NCBI RefSeq assembly: GCF_000308575.1 | Contig: NZ_BAFZ01000034.1 | Span: forward strand, 1 to 64,000 | Length of the DNA: 64,000 nt | Origin: Nocardia exalbida NBRC 100660 | GTDB taxonomy: Bacteria; Actinomycetota; Actinomycetes; Mycobacteriales; Mycobacteriaceae | Direction of reading: 5' to 3' | Shown here: positions 26,191 to 35,306 of the stretch, piece after piece | How the letters are laid out: every line of letters begins with the position of its first letter | How positions within the stretch are numbered: the stretch's first letter is position 1 | Notes under the pieces: model-generated | Database searches by the model: none | Told to the model about the DNA's origin: nothing | Seen by the model: the letters and a program-made list of their open reading frames with translations, nothing else | Program-made: the position numbers and the translations under genes

Positions 26191-27447
26191 ATGCCTGCGC
26201 CGAGTATGGACATCAACACCACCCAGGCCCCGCCATCGCTGACACCCGCCGAGGCTCTCGACAACGCGGTCAAACTTCGTGACCGCATCATCGCGGCGGC
26301 CGCGGAGACCGAGGCCCGGCGCTTCTATTCCGAGGAACTGCACCTCGAATTCGTGCGCGCCGGTTTCTATCACATGTTCCGACCGAAGATGTTCGGTGGC
26401 TACGAGTTCCGTCCCTGGGAGTTCTTCCGGGTGATGCGGGAGATCTCACGTGGGGACATGTCGACCGGCTGGAGTCTGACCTACGCCGCCGGCCACGCCC
26501 ACCAGGTCGCGTCCTATTTTCCCGAATCGGTGCAGCGAGCGGTATTCGGAGAAGGGCATTTCGCCGCGACGTTCACCGGAAAGCCCAGCGGGACCGCGAA
26601 AAGAGTCGATGGCGGCTGGATCATCGACGCGGTCGCCCCGTTCTCCTCCGGGTGCGCCTACTCGACCCATTTCGTCGGGAAATGCTTCGTTGACGGCCCC
26701 GGCAGCGATGAGCGGATCCTGTCGCAATACATCGTCCCGCGCGCCGCGGTCACGATCCGTGACGACTGGGGCGCCACCCTCGGCCTCAAAGGCAGCAGTT
26801 CCCACACCGTAGAGATCAATCAGGCGTTCGTACCGCACGATTGGGTCCTGCCCGGCACGAACATCTCCAAATACGAGATCGGCACCGGCACCCCCGGATG
26901 GGAACTGCACGGCAACTCGCTCTATGGAGGACCGGCGAGCCCGTTCTTCACCTTCGAGCCGGCCGCGATCTCCATCGGCGGCGCCCGAGCCGCCCTCGAC
27001 GAACTCACTGCGGCTCTGCCCGAACGCACCACCTCTGTCGACCCGGTTCAGAAGCGCTCACAGCACCCGCGCTACCAGATCTGGTTCGCCGACGCGGTCG
27101 CCGAAATCGCGGCCGCCGATGCCGTGCTCGAGCGCGCCTGCCGGCTCTGGGACGAATGCGCGGAACGCAGCACCTCAGGTGGGGCTCCCTTCACCCACGC
27201 CGAGGAACTGTACATCGGCCGTCTCGCCAAGCACGGTCAGATGATTGCACTGAAAGCTGTCCAAGAGAACATTATTCGCGGCCTGGGGACCAGCACCGTG
27301 ATCGCCGGCGCACGCGGCGAACGTATCTGGCGTGACTGGTCGACCCTCTACACCCACATCGCCACGGTGAACAACGAGTTCAATGGCCTGGCCTACGCCG
27401 AGGCCATCCTCAACGGCCACGAACCGGCCCCGGCGTTCACCGACTAG
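26191..27447 (+). CDS. Acyl-CoA dehydrogenase-fold flavin monooxygenase, second oxygenase
   Basis: A 418-residue group D oxygenase related in fold to the one at 973-2169. Motifs are FRPKMFGGYEFRPWEFFRVM, GDMSTGWSLTYAAGHA, the substrate-loop LKGSSSHTVEINQAFVP and a helical C-terminus (IWRDWSTLYTH). The ATG was selected because GAGGA lies 5 bases upstream; a longer frame overlaps the esterase gene and looks non-coding. It should accept reduced flavin from the reductase at 23477-23992. Substrate unknown. Confidence 0.85.
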   Translation: MPAPSMDINTTQAPPSLTPAEALDNAVKLRDRIIAAAAETEARRFYSEELHLEFVRAGFYHMFRPKMFGGYEFRPWEFFRVMREISRGDMSTGWSLTYAAGHAHQVASYFPESVQRAVFGEGHFAATFTGKPSGTAKRVDGGWIIDAVAPFSSGCAYSTHFVGKCFVDGPGSDERILSQYIVPRAAVTIRDDWGATLGLKGSSSHTVEINQAFVPHDWVLPGTNISKYEIGTGTPGWELHGNSLYGGPASPFFTFEPAAISIGGARAALDELTAALPERTTSVDPVQKRSQHPRYQIWFADAVAEIAAADAVLERACRLWDECAERSTSGGAPFTHAEELYIGRLAKHGQMIALKAVQENIIRGLGTSTVIAGARGERIWRDWSTLYTHIATVNNEFNGLAYAEAILNGHEPAPAFTD

Positions 27448-27465
27448 GGCAACCTCGACGCGCGG

Positions 27466-28365
27466 TCACCGGACCTCGGTGGCCGCGGTGTCGAGAACCA
27501 GCTGGCGAAACCACGTGTGACCGGCATCGTCGGTGTGAGCCGGATGCCACCAGTAGGTCTCGACGACGGGGTCGAGATCGATGGGGCAGGCCACGATGTG
27601 GGTGATCCCGGGGCGAACCAGGATTTCAGCCAGGCGGCGCTGGATCAACGCCAGTCGACGTTGTGGTCGTACGAAGCGGGGCAGAATTCCGAAGCTGTTG
27701 ACCGACAGCGAGTTCAAGCGCACACCGGCGCCGCCGAGGCGGCGATCGATGTCACTGCCGACGACGGGGTCGTGGAAGCCGAGAACCCAGTGCAGGCTGT
27801 TGAGTTCGGCAGGGGTCGATTCGGCGTCGGTGGCCGCGACGAGGCACACCCATTCGTCGCGGTACAGCTCGACGTGCGGCAGACGAGCGGGGGCGGCGGA
27901 GTGCGGCAGAATCAGCCCGTCGAGCAGCCGGACGCCGGTGCTGTCGTCCTCACCGATCGTCCGGCGGATCGGCCGGAATCGAAGTCGTGCCCGCGGAGCT
28001 TGTTGTTCGAACGCGTCCAGCAAAGTGGGGCCGAGGATGCTCAGCGAATAGTCCGATCCCCCGAGAACGAACTCTCGTTCAGTGGTGACGGGGTCGAAGC
28101 GTGACTTGGTGGCGAACAGCCGGTCGCTGAGTGCGACCACGCTGCCGGTCTGCTTACTCAGGATCACACCCAGCGGGGTCAGTTCGTACCGATTGCCGAC
28201 GCGGGTGAGCAGTTCGTCACCGTAGTGGCGGCGCAGTCGCGCGAGCATCAGGCTCGCCGCCGGCTGGCTGACTCCGATGCGCTGGGCCGCGCGGGTGACG
28301 TTTCTTTCCTCGAGCAGCGCATGCAGTATCGAGATCAGGTTCAAATCCGGATGTGACGCGACCAT
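27466..28365 (-). CDS. LysR-family transcriptional regulator
   Basis: A 299-residue LysR regulator with an N-terminal helix-turn-helix (about 5-65: NLISILHALLEERNVTRAAQRIGVSQPAASLMLARL) and a PBP-like effector domain. GDELLTRVGNRYELTPLG is the usual linker. ATG MVASHPD was picked over a longer Pro-rich frame since AAGGGG precedes it. It is convergent with the oxygenase operon and lies last behind the minus-strand DedA-amidohydrolase-esterase-decarboxylase genes. A NodD-like, aromatic-responding role is plausible. Confidence 0.9.
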   Translation of the reverse strand: MVASHPDLNLISILHALLEERNVTRAAQRIGVSQPAASLMLARLRRHYGDELLTRVGNRYELTPLGVILSKQTGSVVALSDRLFATKSRFDPVTTEREFVLGGSDYSLSILGPTLLDAFEQQAPRARLRFRPIRRTIGEDDSTGVRLLDGLILPHSAAPARLPHVELYRDEWVCLVAATDAESTPAELNSLHWVLGFHDPVVGSDIDRRLGGAGVRLNSLSVNSFGILPRFVRPQRRLALIQRRLAEILVRPGITHIVACPIDLDPVVETYWWHPAHTDDAGHTWFRQLVLDTAATEVR

Positions 28366-28447
28366 ATGCAGCCCCTTCCCACGGGGTCGACACGACGAGG
28401 GGATGCCGTACCCGGGTGGGCGCGGCACCCCCTCGTGAGCTCTGATC

Positions 28448-29383
28448 TCAGCCGAATAATGCCTTCGAGTTGCCGTGCATCACTCGACCGAGCAGCTCGC
28501 CCTGCAAGACCGCGGCCTCGTCGAGCTTGCTGGTATTGACGTGCACCTCGGGCAGAGGGGTGAACGGGAGATCGCTGCCGTAGTGCAGGTGTCCGGGATC
28601 GGCGACACTCAACAGTGCGGGCAGCATCTCCGGCAACGGCATCCCAGCCAGATCGAAGTGCAGGTGTTTCAGTGCCTGGCGCATCGGGTCGGTCTTGCCG
28701 ACCATCTTTGCGCCGATCACATCGACTCGTGCGGTCACCGCGGGCAGTACCGCGCCGGCGTGGGGAACGATGACCTTGACGTTGGGGAAGCGCTCGAGAG
28801 TGCCCGACAACACCATGTCGGTCACCGTGCGGGTGGTGTCGAACAGGAACTCGAGCATCGGCCGCGGATACCGCAGCGGCTCGGCGGAGCCGGTGCAGGC
28901 CGCTGCAGGACTGGTCGGATGCATGAACAACACGGCCTCTCGGCGATCGAGTTCGGCATAGACCGGCTTGAGTCGCTTGTCGCCGAGATAGATTCCATCG
29001 AAGTTCGTTTCGAGCACCACGCCGTCGGCGTCGAGTTCGTCGAAGGCGTGGACGATTTCATCCAGTGCGGCATCGACGTCGGGTAGCGGTGTCGAAGCGA
29101 AGAACCCGAAGCGTTCGGGGTGGGCACGTTTGAGGCGTGCGCCTTCCTCGTTGACCTGCCGTGCCAATTTCCGGGCCGCGCCGTCGTCACCGAAGTGGAC
29201 TCCGGGTGAGGAGATCGACAGGTAGGACTTCCGCACGCCCAAGCTGTCCATCGCCTCCAGGGCAATGGTTTCACTCCACTGCGGAATCCCCGGAATGCCA
29301 TCGGGCCGGCTGTGCCCGTTGGCGATCAGCGCCTCGCGGTAGAAGTCGGGCAGGTAGTGGCAGTGCACATCGATTCGTGTCAT
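28448..29383 (-). CDS. ACMSD-like amidohydrolase/decarboxylase, copy 2
   Basis: A 311-residue amidohydrolase-2 enzyme closely paralogous to the gene at 10388-11341. It keeps the HxH metal motif (DVHCHYLP), LFMHPTSPAA, VIVPHAGA and the Asp of HYGSD, but reads HYGSDLPFTP where copy 1 has HYGSDWPFTP. Its C-terminal helix region differs. AGGAG lies 5 bases before the ATG. A second copy within a separate operon suggests a parallel branch of the same chemistry on a related compound. Confidence 0.87.
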   Translation of the reverse strand: MTRIDVHCHYLPDFYREALIANGHSRPDGIPGIPQWSETIALEAMDSLGVRKSYLSISSPGVHFGDDGAARKLARQVNEEGARLKRAHPERFGFFASTPLPDVDAALDEIVHAFDELDADGVVLETNFDGIYLGDKRLKPVYAELDRREAVLFMHPTSPAAACTGSAEPLRYPRPMLEFLFDTTRTVTDMVLSGTLERFPNVKVIVPHAGAVLPAVTARVDVIGAKMVGKTDPMRQALKHLHFDLAGMPLPEMLPALLSVADPGHLHYGSDLPFTPLPEVHVNTSKLDEAAVLQGELLGRVMHGNSKALFG

Positions 29384-29424
29384 TCATGCTCCTGATCGTT
29401 GGGCCGAGATCATTCGACGGGATG

Positions 29425-31179
29425 TCAGCGGTAGCTGTAGTCGCCGTCGCGGTAGCGCGGCGGAATGACGGGGATCTGCAAGTAGGACTGGTGGTCACCG
29501 CCGGTGTGGACGATGTGGCGGCCTTGGTTGGAGGTCTGCCAGCTCAGCGGTTCGAACCAGCCCCCCCTGATGTAGTGGCCTGCGATCTGCACCCGAATGC
29601 GCTGGCCTGCATGCCAGATCCGGCTGGTCGGCCAGATCGGGATATCCACGCCGACGATCTCGCCGGGACCGAGCTTTTCCTCGCTGCGGTGGGCAAGTAC
29701 CGGGTGATAGTCGGTGGATTTGCTTTCGTCGAGTGCCCGGCGTGACACCCGCAGTTTGCCCCAGGCGCCGGGATGCGGATGTCCGAGGACATCGGTTGGC
29801 AGCCATTCACCGGTGGTACTGAGCTTCTGGATGTTGACGAACAGGTCCATTTCGTCGTGACCGTCGGCCTCGACGAACAATCGCAGCACCGAATAGCCGG
29901 TCAGTTCGGTCTCTTCGGTGAAGGCCATATCGAAGGTGACAACTCCTTCGTTGGCATCGTAGGAGATGTTGGACTGTGCGGTGACCGGGTCGAGCGACAT
30001 CGATCCGGTTGCCGCGTCAAGGTAGAGGCGCTCGTAGCAGGTTCGCTCGAGTGGAAATTCGTTTTCCGCGCGGTTGATCTGGTAGTCGCAGTCGAAGGCG
30101 TCCATTACTTCCAGCCGCACGCGGGGGGTCAGTTCCCACCCGTTGTGAATGTTTTTGAGGTAGCGGTCGTAGAACCGTGTGAGGTCCTCAAGGTTGTGTG
30201 GGGAATACATGTCGGGCCACTCGAAGTCGCGGTGTGCCCGGATCCAGGTCAGCTCCGGATCGATATGCCGGAATCCCTCGAATGCGCCGTGTAGATGGAT
30301 GTGGCTCCAGCCTGCGGCGATGTAGGCTGGCACCTGAATTTTTGAGAAGTCGGCGACCTTGTCGCGCCAGTAATTGTTGAGAAGAGGGTATCTGCGTGCC
30401 ATCTCGCCGACATCCTCGACCATCCCGGTACCCGAGAGCAGATCGACGAGCACCGAATGGAAGGTCAGGCCGGGAACGCCGCCCTCGTAGATGGCTTCGG
30501 TAAAGATGTCGGAGGTCCCCTCCCAGGGGGCGATGCACGCCAGATGCGGGGGCTGCTGGGCGGCGATGGCCCATTGGGTCACCGCGACACCGGAGTTGCC
30601 GGCCATGCCGACTCTGCCGTTGCACCACGACTGTTCGGCGAGCCATTCGACGAAGTCGTAGCCGTCGCGCGCATCCTGGGAACCGTGAAAGCAGATGTCG
30701 CCCTCGGAATGCCCGACACCGCGCGGGTCCGCGTTGGCGATGGCATAGCCCCGATGGCACCAGTAGCCGGGGTCTGCGGATTCGAACTTGGCCATCAACG
30801 AGATCGTCGATGCCGGCACGCCGGGCACCTGCCACTGGCTCAGTCCGTCACCGGGGCGTTTGCCGAAGTAGCTCCACGAGATGATCACCGGGACCTGCGC
30901 GTCGGTGTCGGGTCGGTAGATGTCGGTGTAGATCGTGGTGCCATCGCGCAGCACGACCGGCTGGTCCTGGTCGCAGATGATGCCGGGGGCCGCGTGGTAG
31001 GTCCGGGTGTCGAATGGTGGGCAGTATCCGAGGTAGCCGCTGGCGACGAATTCGTCGTCGCTGCCTTCGCCGATGTCCGGCGGTCGACGTGCGGGCTTGT
31101 AGACGACGTCGATCTCCTCACCATCGAATACCTGGGTGACAGTGCGGAATTCGGTCGGCGCGTCGGTATCGGGATGCAT
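29425..31179 (-). CDS. CocE/NonD-family hydrolase
   Basis: A 584-residue X-Pro dipeptidyl-peptidase/cocaine-esterase family hydrolase. The alpha/beta core has the nucleophile elbow in VGMAGNSGVAVTQW, a GYAIANADPRGVGHSEG segment and PPHLACIAPWEG. The C-terminal jelly-roll domain (about 400-580) ends with IPVIPPRYRDGDYSYR. No signal peptide is seen, so it acts in the cytoplasm on small esters or amides. GGAGG before the ATG fixes the start. It is followed 41 bases later by the ACMSD-like gene. Confidence 0.87.
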   Translation of the reverse strand: MHPDTDAPTEFRTVTQVFDGEEIDVVYKPARRPPDIGEGSDDEFVASGYLGYCPPFDTRTYHAAPGIICDQDQPVVLRDGTTIYTDIYRPDTDAQVPVIISWSYFGKRPGDGLSQWQVPGVPASTISLMAKFESADPGYWCHRGYAIANADPRGVGHSEGDICFHGSQDARDGYDFVEWLAEQSWCNGRVGMAGNSGVAVTQWAIAAQQPPHLACIAPWEGTSDIFTEAIYEGGVPGLTFHSVLVDLLSGTGMVEDVGEMARRYPLLNNYWRDKVADFSKIQVPAYIAAGWSHIHLHGAFEGFRHIDPELTWIRAHRDFEWPDMYSPHNLEDLTRFYDRYLKNIHNGWELTPRVRLEVMDAFDCDYQINRAENEFPLERTCYERLYLDAATGSMSLDPVTAQSNISYDANEGVVTFDMAFTEETELTGYSVLRLFVEADGHDEMDLFVNIQKLSTTGEWLPTDVLGHPHPGAWGKLRVSRRALDESKSTDYHPVLAHRSEEKLGPGEIVGVDIPIWPTSRIWHAGQRIRVQIAGHYIRGGWFEPLSWQTSNQGRHIVHTGGDHQSYLQIPVIPPRYRDGDYSYR

Positions 31180-31195
31180 GCGTTCCTCCGATCGG

Positions 31196-32407
31196 TCAGG
31201 CGGCGGCATTGTCGATAACCACGGCCCCGTTACGCAGGACCTGGTAAACATTGCCGATGGCGGTGATGTCGTCAAGTGGGTTGCCGTCGACGATGAGCAG
31301 GTCGGCGAGCTTGCCCGCCTCGACGGCGCCGATCAGTCCGGACATGCCGGTGAGTTCGGCGTTCGTCTTCGTGACCGCGGTGAGGACATCGGCAGCCGGG
31401 ATTCCCTGGTCGTGGACCAGCATCACGAGTTCATTGCGCAGTCTCCAGCCGTGCATTCCGGTCGAATGCGCATCCGAGCCCACCCCGAGCTTCACACCGC
31501 GGTCGAAGGCTCGTTTGACGAGTTTGTTTCCGTAACGCAGGGTGCGGGCATCGGTCTCGGGTGTGGTGTCGCGCTGATGGGCCACCATGGTCGGCACCAG
31601 ATAGCCACCGTAGGTGGTGATGAGATCGAACAACGTGTCGAAGGCGGCGGGGTCGTCCCATTCCTCAGCTCGCATCACCAGATGCTCGATGTCGTCGGCG
31701 CCGAGCTGTACCGCGCGCATCGCGTCATCGAGGGTTTCTGTGTGCGTGGCAACCATCAGGTTGTGATCGTGCGCGGTGGTGATAATGGCTTCGGTGAATT
31801 CCCACGGCATCTTCAATTCGGGTTTGGCAGGGCCGAAGATCGCATTGTTCGAGATGATGATTTTGATCAGATCGACGCCCGCGTCGGCCAATTCGCCGAC
31901 GAGGTGCTTGGCTTCCCCGACGGTTTTCGGTACGCGCGCTGCTTCTTTCAACGCTTGCGGATCGTTGAACCACACGCTGCCGTTGGGATGTCCACCTTCC
32001 ACTTGAAAGCTCGGTCCGCTGGTGACGATCCGGGGACCGGTCAGGGCGCCGGATTCGATGGCGTCGCGCACAGCCAAGCTGTCGGTGAGGAAATCGCCCA
32101 GACTCCGGACGGTCGTCACGCCGTAGCGCAGCGCACCTGCCCTCGGGTCGGCGTAATCATCGGTGGCTTGCCGACCCGCGAAGGCCGGTCGGCTGCCGAA
32201 CCCCAACCCGCCCAAGTGCACGTGGGCATCGATCAAGCCGGGCAGGATTGCCTTGCCTGCGAGGTCGATGATCTGCGCGCCGTCCGGGATTTCGATTGCG
32301 GCTCCGACAGCGGAGATCCTATTGCCCGAGACGATGACGGTGGCATCAGGGACGGCGGGCCCGCCGTTGCCATCGATCAGTAGCGCGTGGGTGAACGCGA
32401 TGGTCAT
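31196..32407 (-). CDS. Amidohydrolase, imidazolonepropionase-like
   Basis: A 403-residue metal-dependent amidohydrolase. Metal-ligand motifs are GLIDAHVHLGG, a lysine/aspartate region DLIKIIISNN, HDHNLMVATHTET, IEHLVM and the catalytic Asp in LGVGSDAHSTG. The beta-sandwich ends are present (VIVSGNRISAVG at the N-terminus, ADLLIVDGNPLDD at the C-terminus), as in imidazolonepropionase/prolidase-type members. The gene ends 16 bases before the CocE start. It could open a cyclic amide or lactone; the true substrate is unknown. Confidence 0.85.
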   Translation of the reverse strand: MTIAFTHALLIDGNGGPAVPDATVIVSGNRISAVGAAIEIPDGAQIIDLAGKAILPGLIDAHVHLGGLGFGSRPAFAGRQATDDYADPRAGALRYGVTTVRSLGDFLTDSLAVRDAIESGALTGPRIVTSGPSFQVEGGHPNGSVWFNDPQALKEAARVPKTVGEAKHLVGELADAGVDLIKIIISNNAIFGPAKPELKMPWEFTEAIITTAHDHNLMVATHTETLDDAMRAVQLGADDIEHLVMRAEEWDDPAAFDTLFDLITTYGGYLVPTMVAHQRDTTPETDARTLRYGNKLVKRAFDRGVKLGVGSDAHSTGMHGWRLRNELVMLVHDQGIPAADVLTAVTKTNAELTGMSGLIGAVEAGKLADLLIVDGNPLDDITAIGNVYQVLRNGAVVIDNAAA

Positions 32408-32416
32408 GGAATCCTT

Positions 32417-33043
32417 TCAGTGAGCATTGAGCTGGTTCGGTTCCGCCGGCACCGCACGGCGGGTGAGTCGGCGGACGAGTTTGACGAGCAGGAAGCAGAC
32501 CAGAGCGGCCAGCAGCACCATGCCTGCATAGGTGGCGAACTTCTCGAAAAATGGTCCGGCGAAAAATCCACCGGAAACGAAGATCGCGCTCCAGATCGTG
32601 GTACCTGTGGCACTGAATGCCAGAAACCGTGGGAAGGAGTATTTCGAAGCGCCGATCAGGACGGGAATCGTCGTGCGCAGCAGCGGAATCCAGCAGGCGA
32701 ACAACGTGGCCACGGTTCCGCGCTTGCGTAGACTGCTTTCGCCCTTCTCCAGGGCCCGGCGCAACTTCGAGTCGACCGGACGGTGCCGAATCCAGTCGTC
32801 GAACACTCGCCCGAGGTAGTAGGTGCCTGTCGGGCCTACGACGTTCGAGGCGATCACGACAGCCAGCACGATCTGAAAATCGACGCGATTACCGGCCGCG
32901 AGAATGCCTACCAGCACGAACAGGGGCTCGCCGGGAATTATCAGCCCCATCGGAATCCAGAACAACGAGATCGTCAGTGCCGCGATAGCCGCGTACAAGG
33001 CCAGACCATGTACGCCATCCAGCGCCGTGGTGATATCGAACAT
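32417..33043 (-). CDS. DedA-family membrane protein
   Basis: A 208-residue integral membrane protein with the DedA/SNARE-associated pattern. Features are GLIIPGEPLFVLVGILAAG with re-entrant loop residues, an arginine in WIPLLRTTIPVLIGASK and several hydrophobic helices. DedA proteins are lipid scramblase/flippase-like. It is the first gene of the minus-strand operon, so it may ride along as an envelope or tolerance function. Confidence 0.85.
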   Translation of the reverse strand: MFDITTALDGVHGLALYAAIAALTISLFWIPMGLIIPGEPLFVLVGILAAGNRVDFQIVLAVVIASNVVGPTGTYYLGRVFDDWIRHRPVDSKLRRALEKGESSLRKRGTVATLFACWIPLLRTTIPVLIGASKYSFPRFLAFSATGTTIWSAIFVSGGFFAGPFFEKFATYAGMVLLAALVCFLLVKLVRRLTRRAVPAEPNQLNAH

Positions 33044-33629
33044 CTAATTGCACCAGTCCGTTCAACTACGCAGCCAGAAGCCGCCAGGCGGCCGGCGGGA
33101 GCAGGTCCGTCGGTCCCGTGGGGTACTCGCATGGGGCGAGCAGGCAATAGAACAAAGTCTGCGCAGAAGATCGCTATACAGGAAATCAATCCTTGGTATC
33201 TATGTATATGATTTCGCAATAGTTGCCGGTAAACGACACTGGAATCGGCATTTCAGTGTGTGCGCTACAGGGCATCACCGACCTCATCGCCGTTCCAGAG
33301 CTCCGCATCCATCGGGCCATCGGTCAGTTTCGAACCCCTGCCATAACGTGTTCGACCTGCTCGAACGCGACGGTGCCAGCACCATGGCCTTCCATATGTC
33401 GAGCGGCGCGCGCGCCTGGCCGAACTAGACCTCACCGGCGCCAGGGTGCGTATCCCGCGTGCTGAATCGAGATCCCGGTCGAGGCGATGCTCGACACCGC
33501 CGCCTCCCAAGGTCTGGAAGACCTGTCGTCGGCAAGTGGCTGGATTCCGCATATCGACCTGGACTTCCCGTCCCGACGTCTGCGAGAGCTGCGAGCGACC
33601 TGGGAACCCGCACATGCGGGCGGCGGAGG
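33044..33629. other. Degenerate intergenic DNA at start of recombinase region
   Basis: No intact gene. A plus-strand stretch (33487-33600) reads GLEDLSSASGWIPHIDLDFP, which looks like a gene fragment I cannot place. G+C and frame quality drop compared with the flanking operons, as expected for scarred DNA beside a mobile region. Confidence 0.35.
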
Positions 33630-33849
33630 TGCAGGGGCTATGTACCCAGATCCAGGGGCGTCGGCTCACATATGCCGCAGGGGCGGAAGTAGCCGCCCTC
33701 GGTCATGGTGATGCCACCCTCCGGCACCGGGCGGGCGCAGAATTCCGGCGTCCAGACAGGTCAGCTCGAGGCGAATGCCTGGACGTCGGTCCAGCGCGGT
33801 GAGCTGATCTTGCCAAGGATCATCCGGCCTCCGTCTCCGATGGAGCGGA
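33630..33849 (-). pseudogene. Remnant of an AbrB-fold gene (third copy)
   Basis: Bases 33665-33845 align without tools to 39190-39380 inside the intact AbrB-like gene at 39043-39474. Shared runs include CCCTCGGTCATGG, GATGCCACCCTC, CCAGACAGGTCAGCTC and CGGCCTCCGTC. No open frame is preserved. The remnant abuts the 3' end of the first recombinase gene in the same orientation, so it marks a former third module or an unequal recombination between copies. Confidence 0.7.
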
Positions 33850-34893
33850 TTACGAAAGCGAAATCCTCATCGGCGTGAATTCCTCACGCGATGGCGCGAG
33901 AGGGTGGGTCTCGCCGGTGAGTGCGGCTACGGCTTGAGCGACTTCTGCGATGGATGCTCGGACGTAGGTGAGGGTGGTGCCGTCTTGGCCGCTGGGTTCG
34001 GCGTGGGCTGCGTATGCGCGTGCGGTGGCGTATCCGAAATTGCGTTCGACCCAGGTGAGTGTGGTGTGTCGGAGCCAGTGAGTCGTGATCTGCTGCGTGG
34101 TGACCCAGGGTAGGTGGCGTCCGATTCTGTCCCAGATGTGGTCGTAGCGGCGACGTGTGATCGGACGGCCGTGCCGATATCGCAGGAGTTGCTGACCCAG
34201 TTCAGGGTTGCGCTCACTGTGCTCGAGCAATCGGGTCATCAGGGTGGGGGACACCGGCTGCCAGTGCATGGTTCCGCCTTTGCCGAACAATCGGATCAGG
34301 CATTGTTCGGGTTCCAGGTCTTCCCTGCGGAGCCGCAGCGCGGTTCCCGTGCGGCAGGCTGTCTCCAGATGCAGTCGCAGAATGAGGGTATCGAGTTCGG
34401 GATCGTTTCCTGTTGTGGTGGCGATGTGGTTGATTTGGGCGAGTTGGCGGGTGGAGAGGGCACGTCGTGTGCTCGGCAGCCGTGAGGGCTTGTTGATATC
34501 GGTGGAGGGGTTGCCGGAGGAGGAGACGTAGCCATCGCGGTCGGCATAGCGGTATAGGCAGCGGATCGCGCCGACCATATGCTCGGCGGCAGATCGTCCG
34601 TCACGGCTGTTGCGGCGTACCACGGCATTGCGTCGGGTGTGCTCGACCAGTTCTTGAAGTTCGAGGGCGGTGGGTTCGTCCAGTGCTCGGTCGGGCCATT
34701 TGGCGGTGAGTCGACGCCAGTAGGGCGTGTAGGTCCGTCGCGCGCCGGGCGGCACTGCCTCGATGAGGCGTGGCACATACTCCGCGAAGGTAGGAGCCTT
34801 CGTGTGATGGGCCGCGGACCGAAGGAGGTCTTCAGGGCGAATGTTGAGGCGTTCCAGCAACAGTCGGGCTACCTCGAACTCGTGGGTGTTCAC
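33850..34893 (-). CDS. Tyrosine recombinase/integrase, module 1
   Basis: A 347-residue site-specific recombinase with an N-terminal SAM-like core-binding domain (about 50-140) and a C-terminal catalytic domain. Active-site candidates in order are Arg in ETACRTGTALRLR, Lys in FGKGGTMHW, His and Arg in THWLRHTTLTW, His in AYAAHAEP (the usual Gly-His is Ala-His) and nucleophile Tyr in TLTYVRAS. The start is GTG, overlapping the stop of the AbrB-fold gene (GTGA), so translation is coupled. It is clearly paralogous to 37973-39043 (shared PVSPTLM and DHIW motifs). The C-terminus may have been reshaped by the adjacent remnant. Confidence 0.9.
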   Translation of the reverse strand: MNTHEFEVARLLLERLNIRPEDLLRSAAHHTKAPTFAEYVPRLIEAVPPGARRTYTPYWRRLTAKWPDRALDEPTALELQELVEHTRRNAVVRRNSRDGRSAAEHMVGAIRCLYRYADRDGYVSSSGNPSTDINKPSRLPSTRRALSTRQLAQINHIATTTGNDPELDTLILRLHLETACRTGTALRLRREDLEPEQCLIRLFGKGGTMHWQPVSPTLMTRLLEHSERNPELGQQLLRYRHGRPITRRRYDHIWDRIGRHLPWVTTQQITTHWLRHTTLTWVERNFGYATARAYAAHAEPSGQDGTTLTYVRASIAEVAQAVAALTGETHPLAPSREEFTPMRISLS

Positions 34894-35306
34894 GCGGTGC
34901 CCGCCATCGTCGTCAGCGTGGATGCCAAAGCCTCCAGCACGATCCTAGACGGGATGAGCGCCACCATGCTTGCGGAGGGCCAGGCGGTGAGGAGGATGTG
35001 GTCGCCCGCGGCGACACCGGTGGCGTGTCGTACTGCCGCTGGTAGGCGTATTTGCCCTAGCGGACTGATCGCGTGGCGGGTCTTCTCCGGTGGGGCACAT
35101 CGGATCGCGACGATCTGTCCGACGGTCGAATAGGTGATGGGTTGGCCTGGCGGCCATCCCATCGCAGCGAAGACACGCTGACCGGACAGGCGTGCGCGGT
35201 CGTTGACGATCGATACCATGACTGTCGGAGCAGGTGTCCTGAATTGGCGGGCAGGGACCGGCCCTCCGGGTAAGGGCAAACCTACATTGCGTCGTTGACT
35301 AGGCAT
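34890..35306 (-). CDS. Double AbrB/SpoVT-fold DNA-binding protein, module 1
   Basis: A 138-residue protein with two apparent swapped-hairpin repeats. The first covers IVNDRARLSGQRVFAAMGWPPG with QIVAIRCAP; the second covers ISPLGQIRLPAAVRHATGVAAGD with MVALIP. This matches AbrB/MazE/SpoVT-type DNA binders. It is read just ahead of, and coupled to, a tyrosine recombinase. ATG at MPSQRRN was chosen over a 50-residue upstream extension that lacks a ribosome site. The role is probably accessory DNA binding or control of the recombinase (inference). Confidence 0.75.
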   Translation of the reverse strand: MPSQRRNVGLPLPGGPVPARQFRTPAPTVMVSIVNDRARLSGQRVFAAMGWPPGQPITYSTVGQIVAIRCAPPEKTRHAISPLGQIRLPAAVRHATGVAAGDHILLTAWPSASMVALIPSRIVLEALASTLTTMAGTA

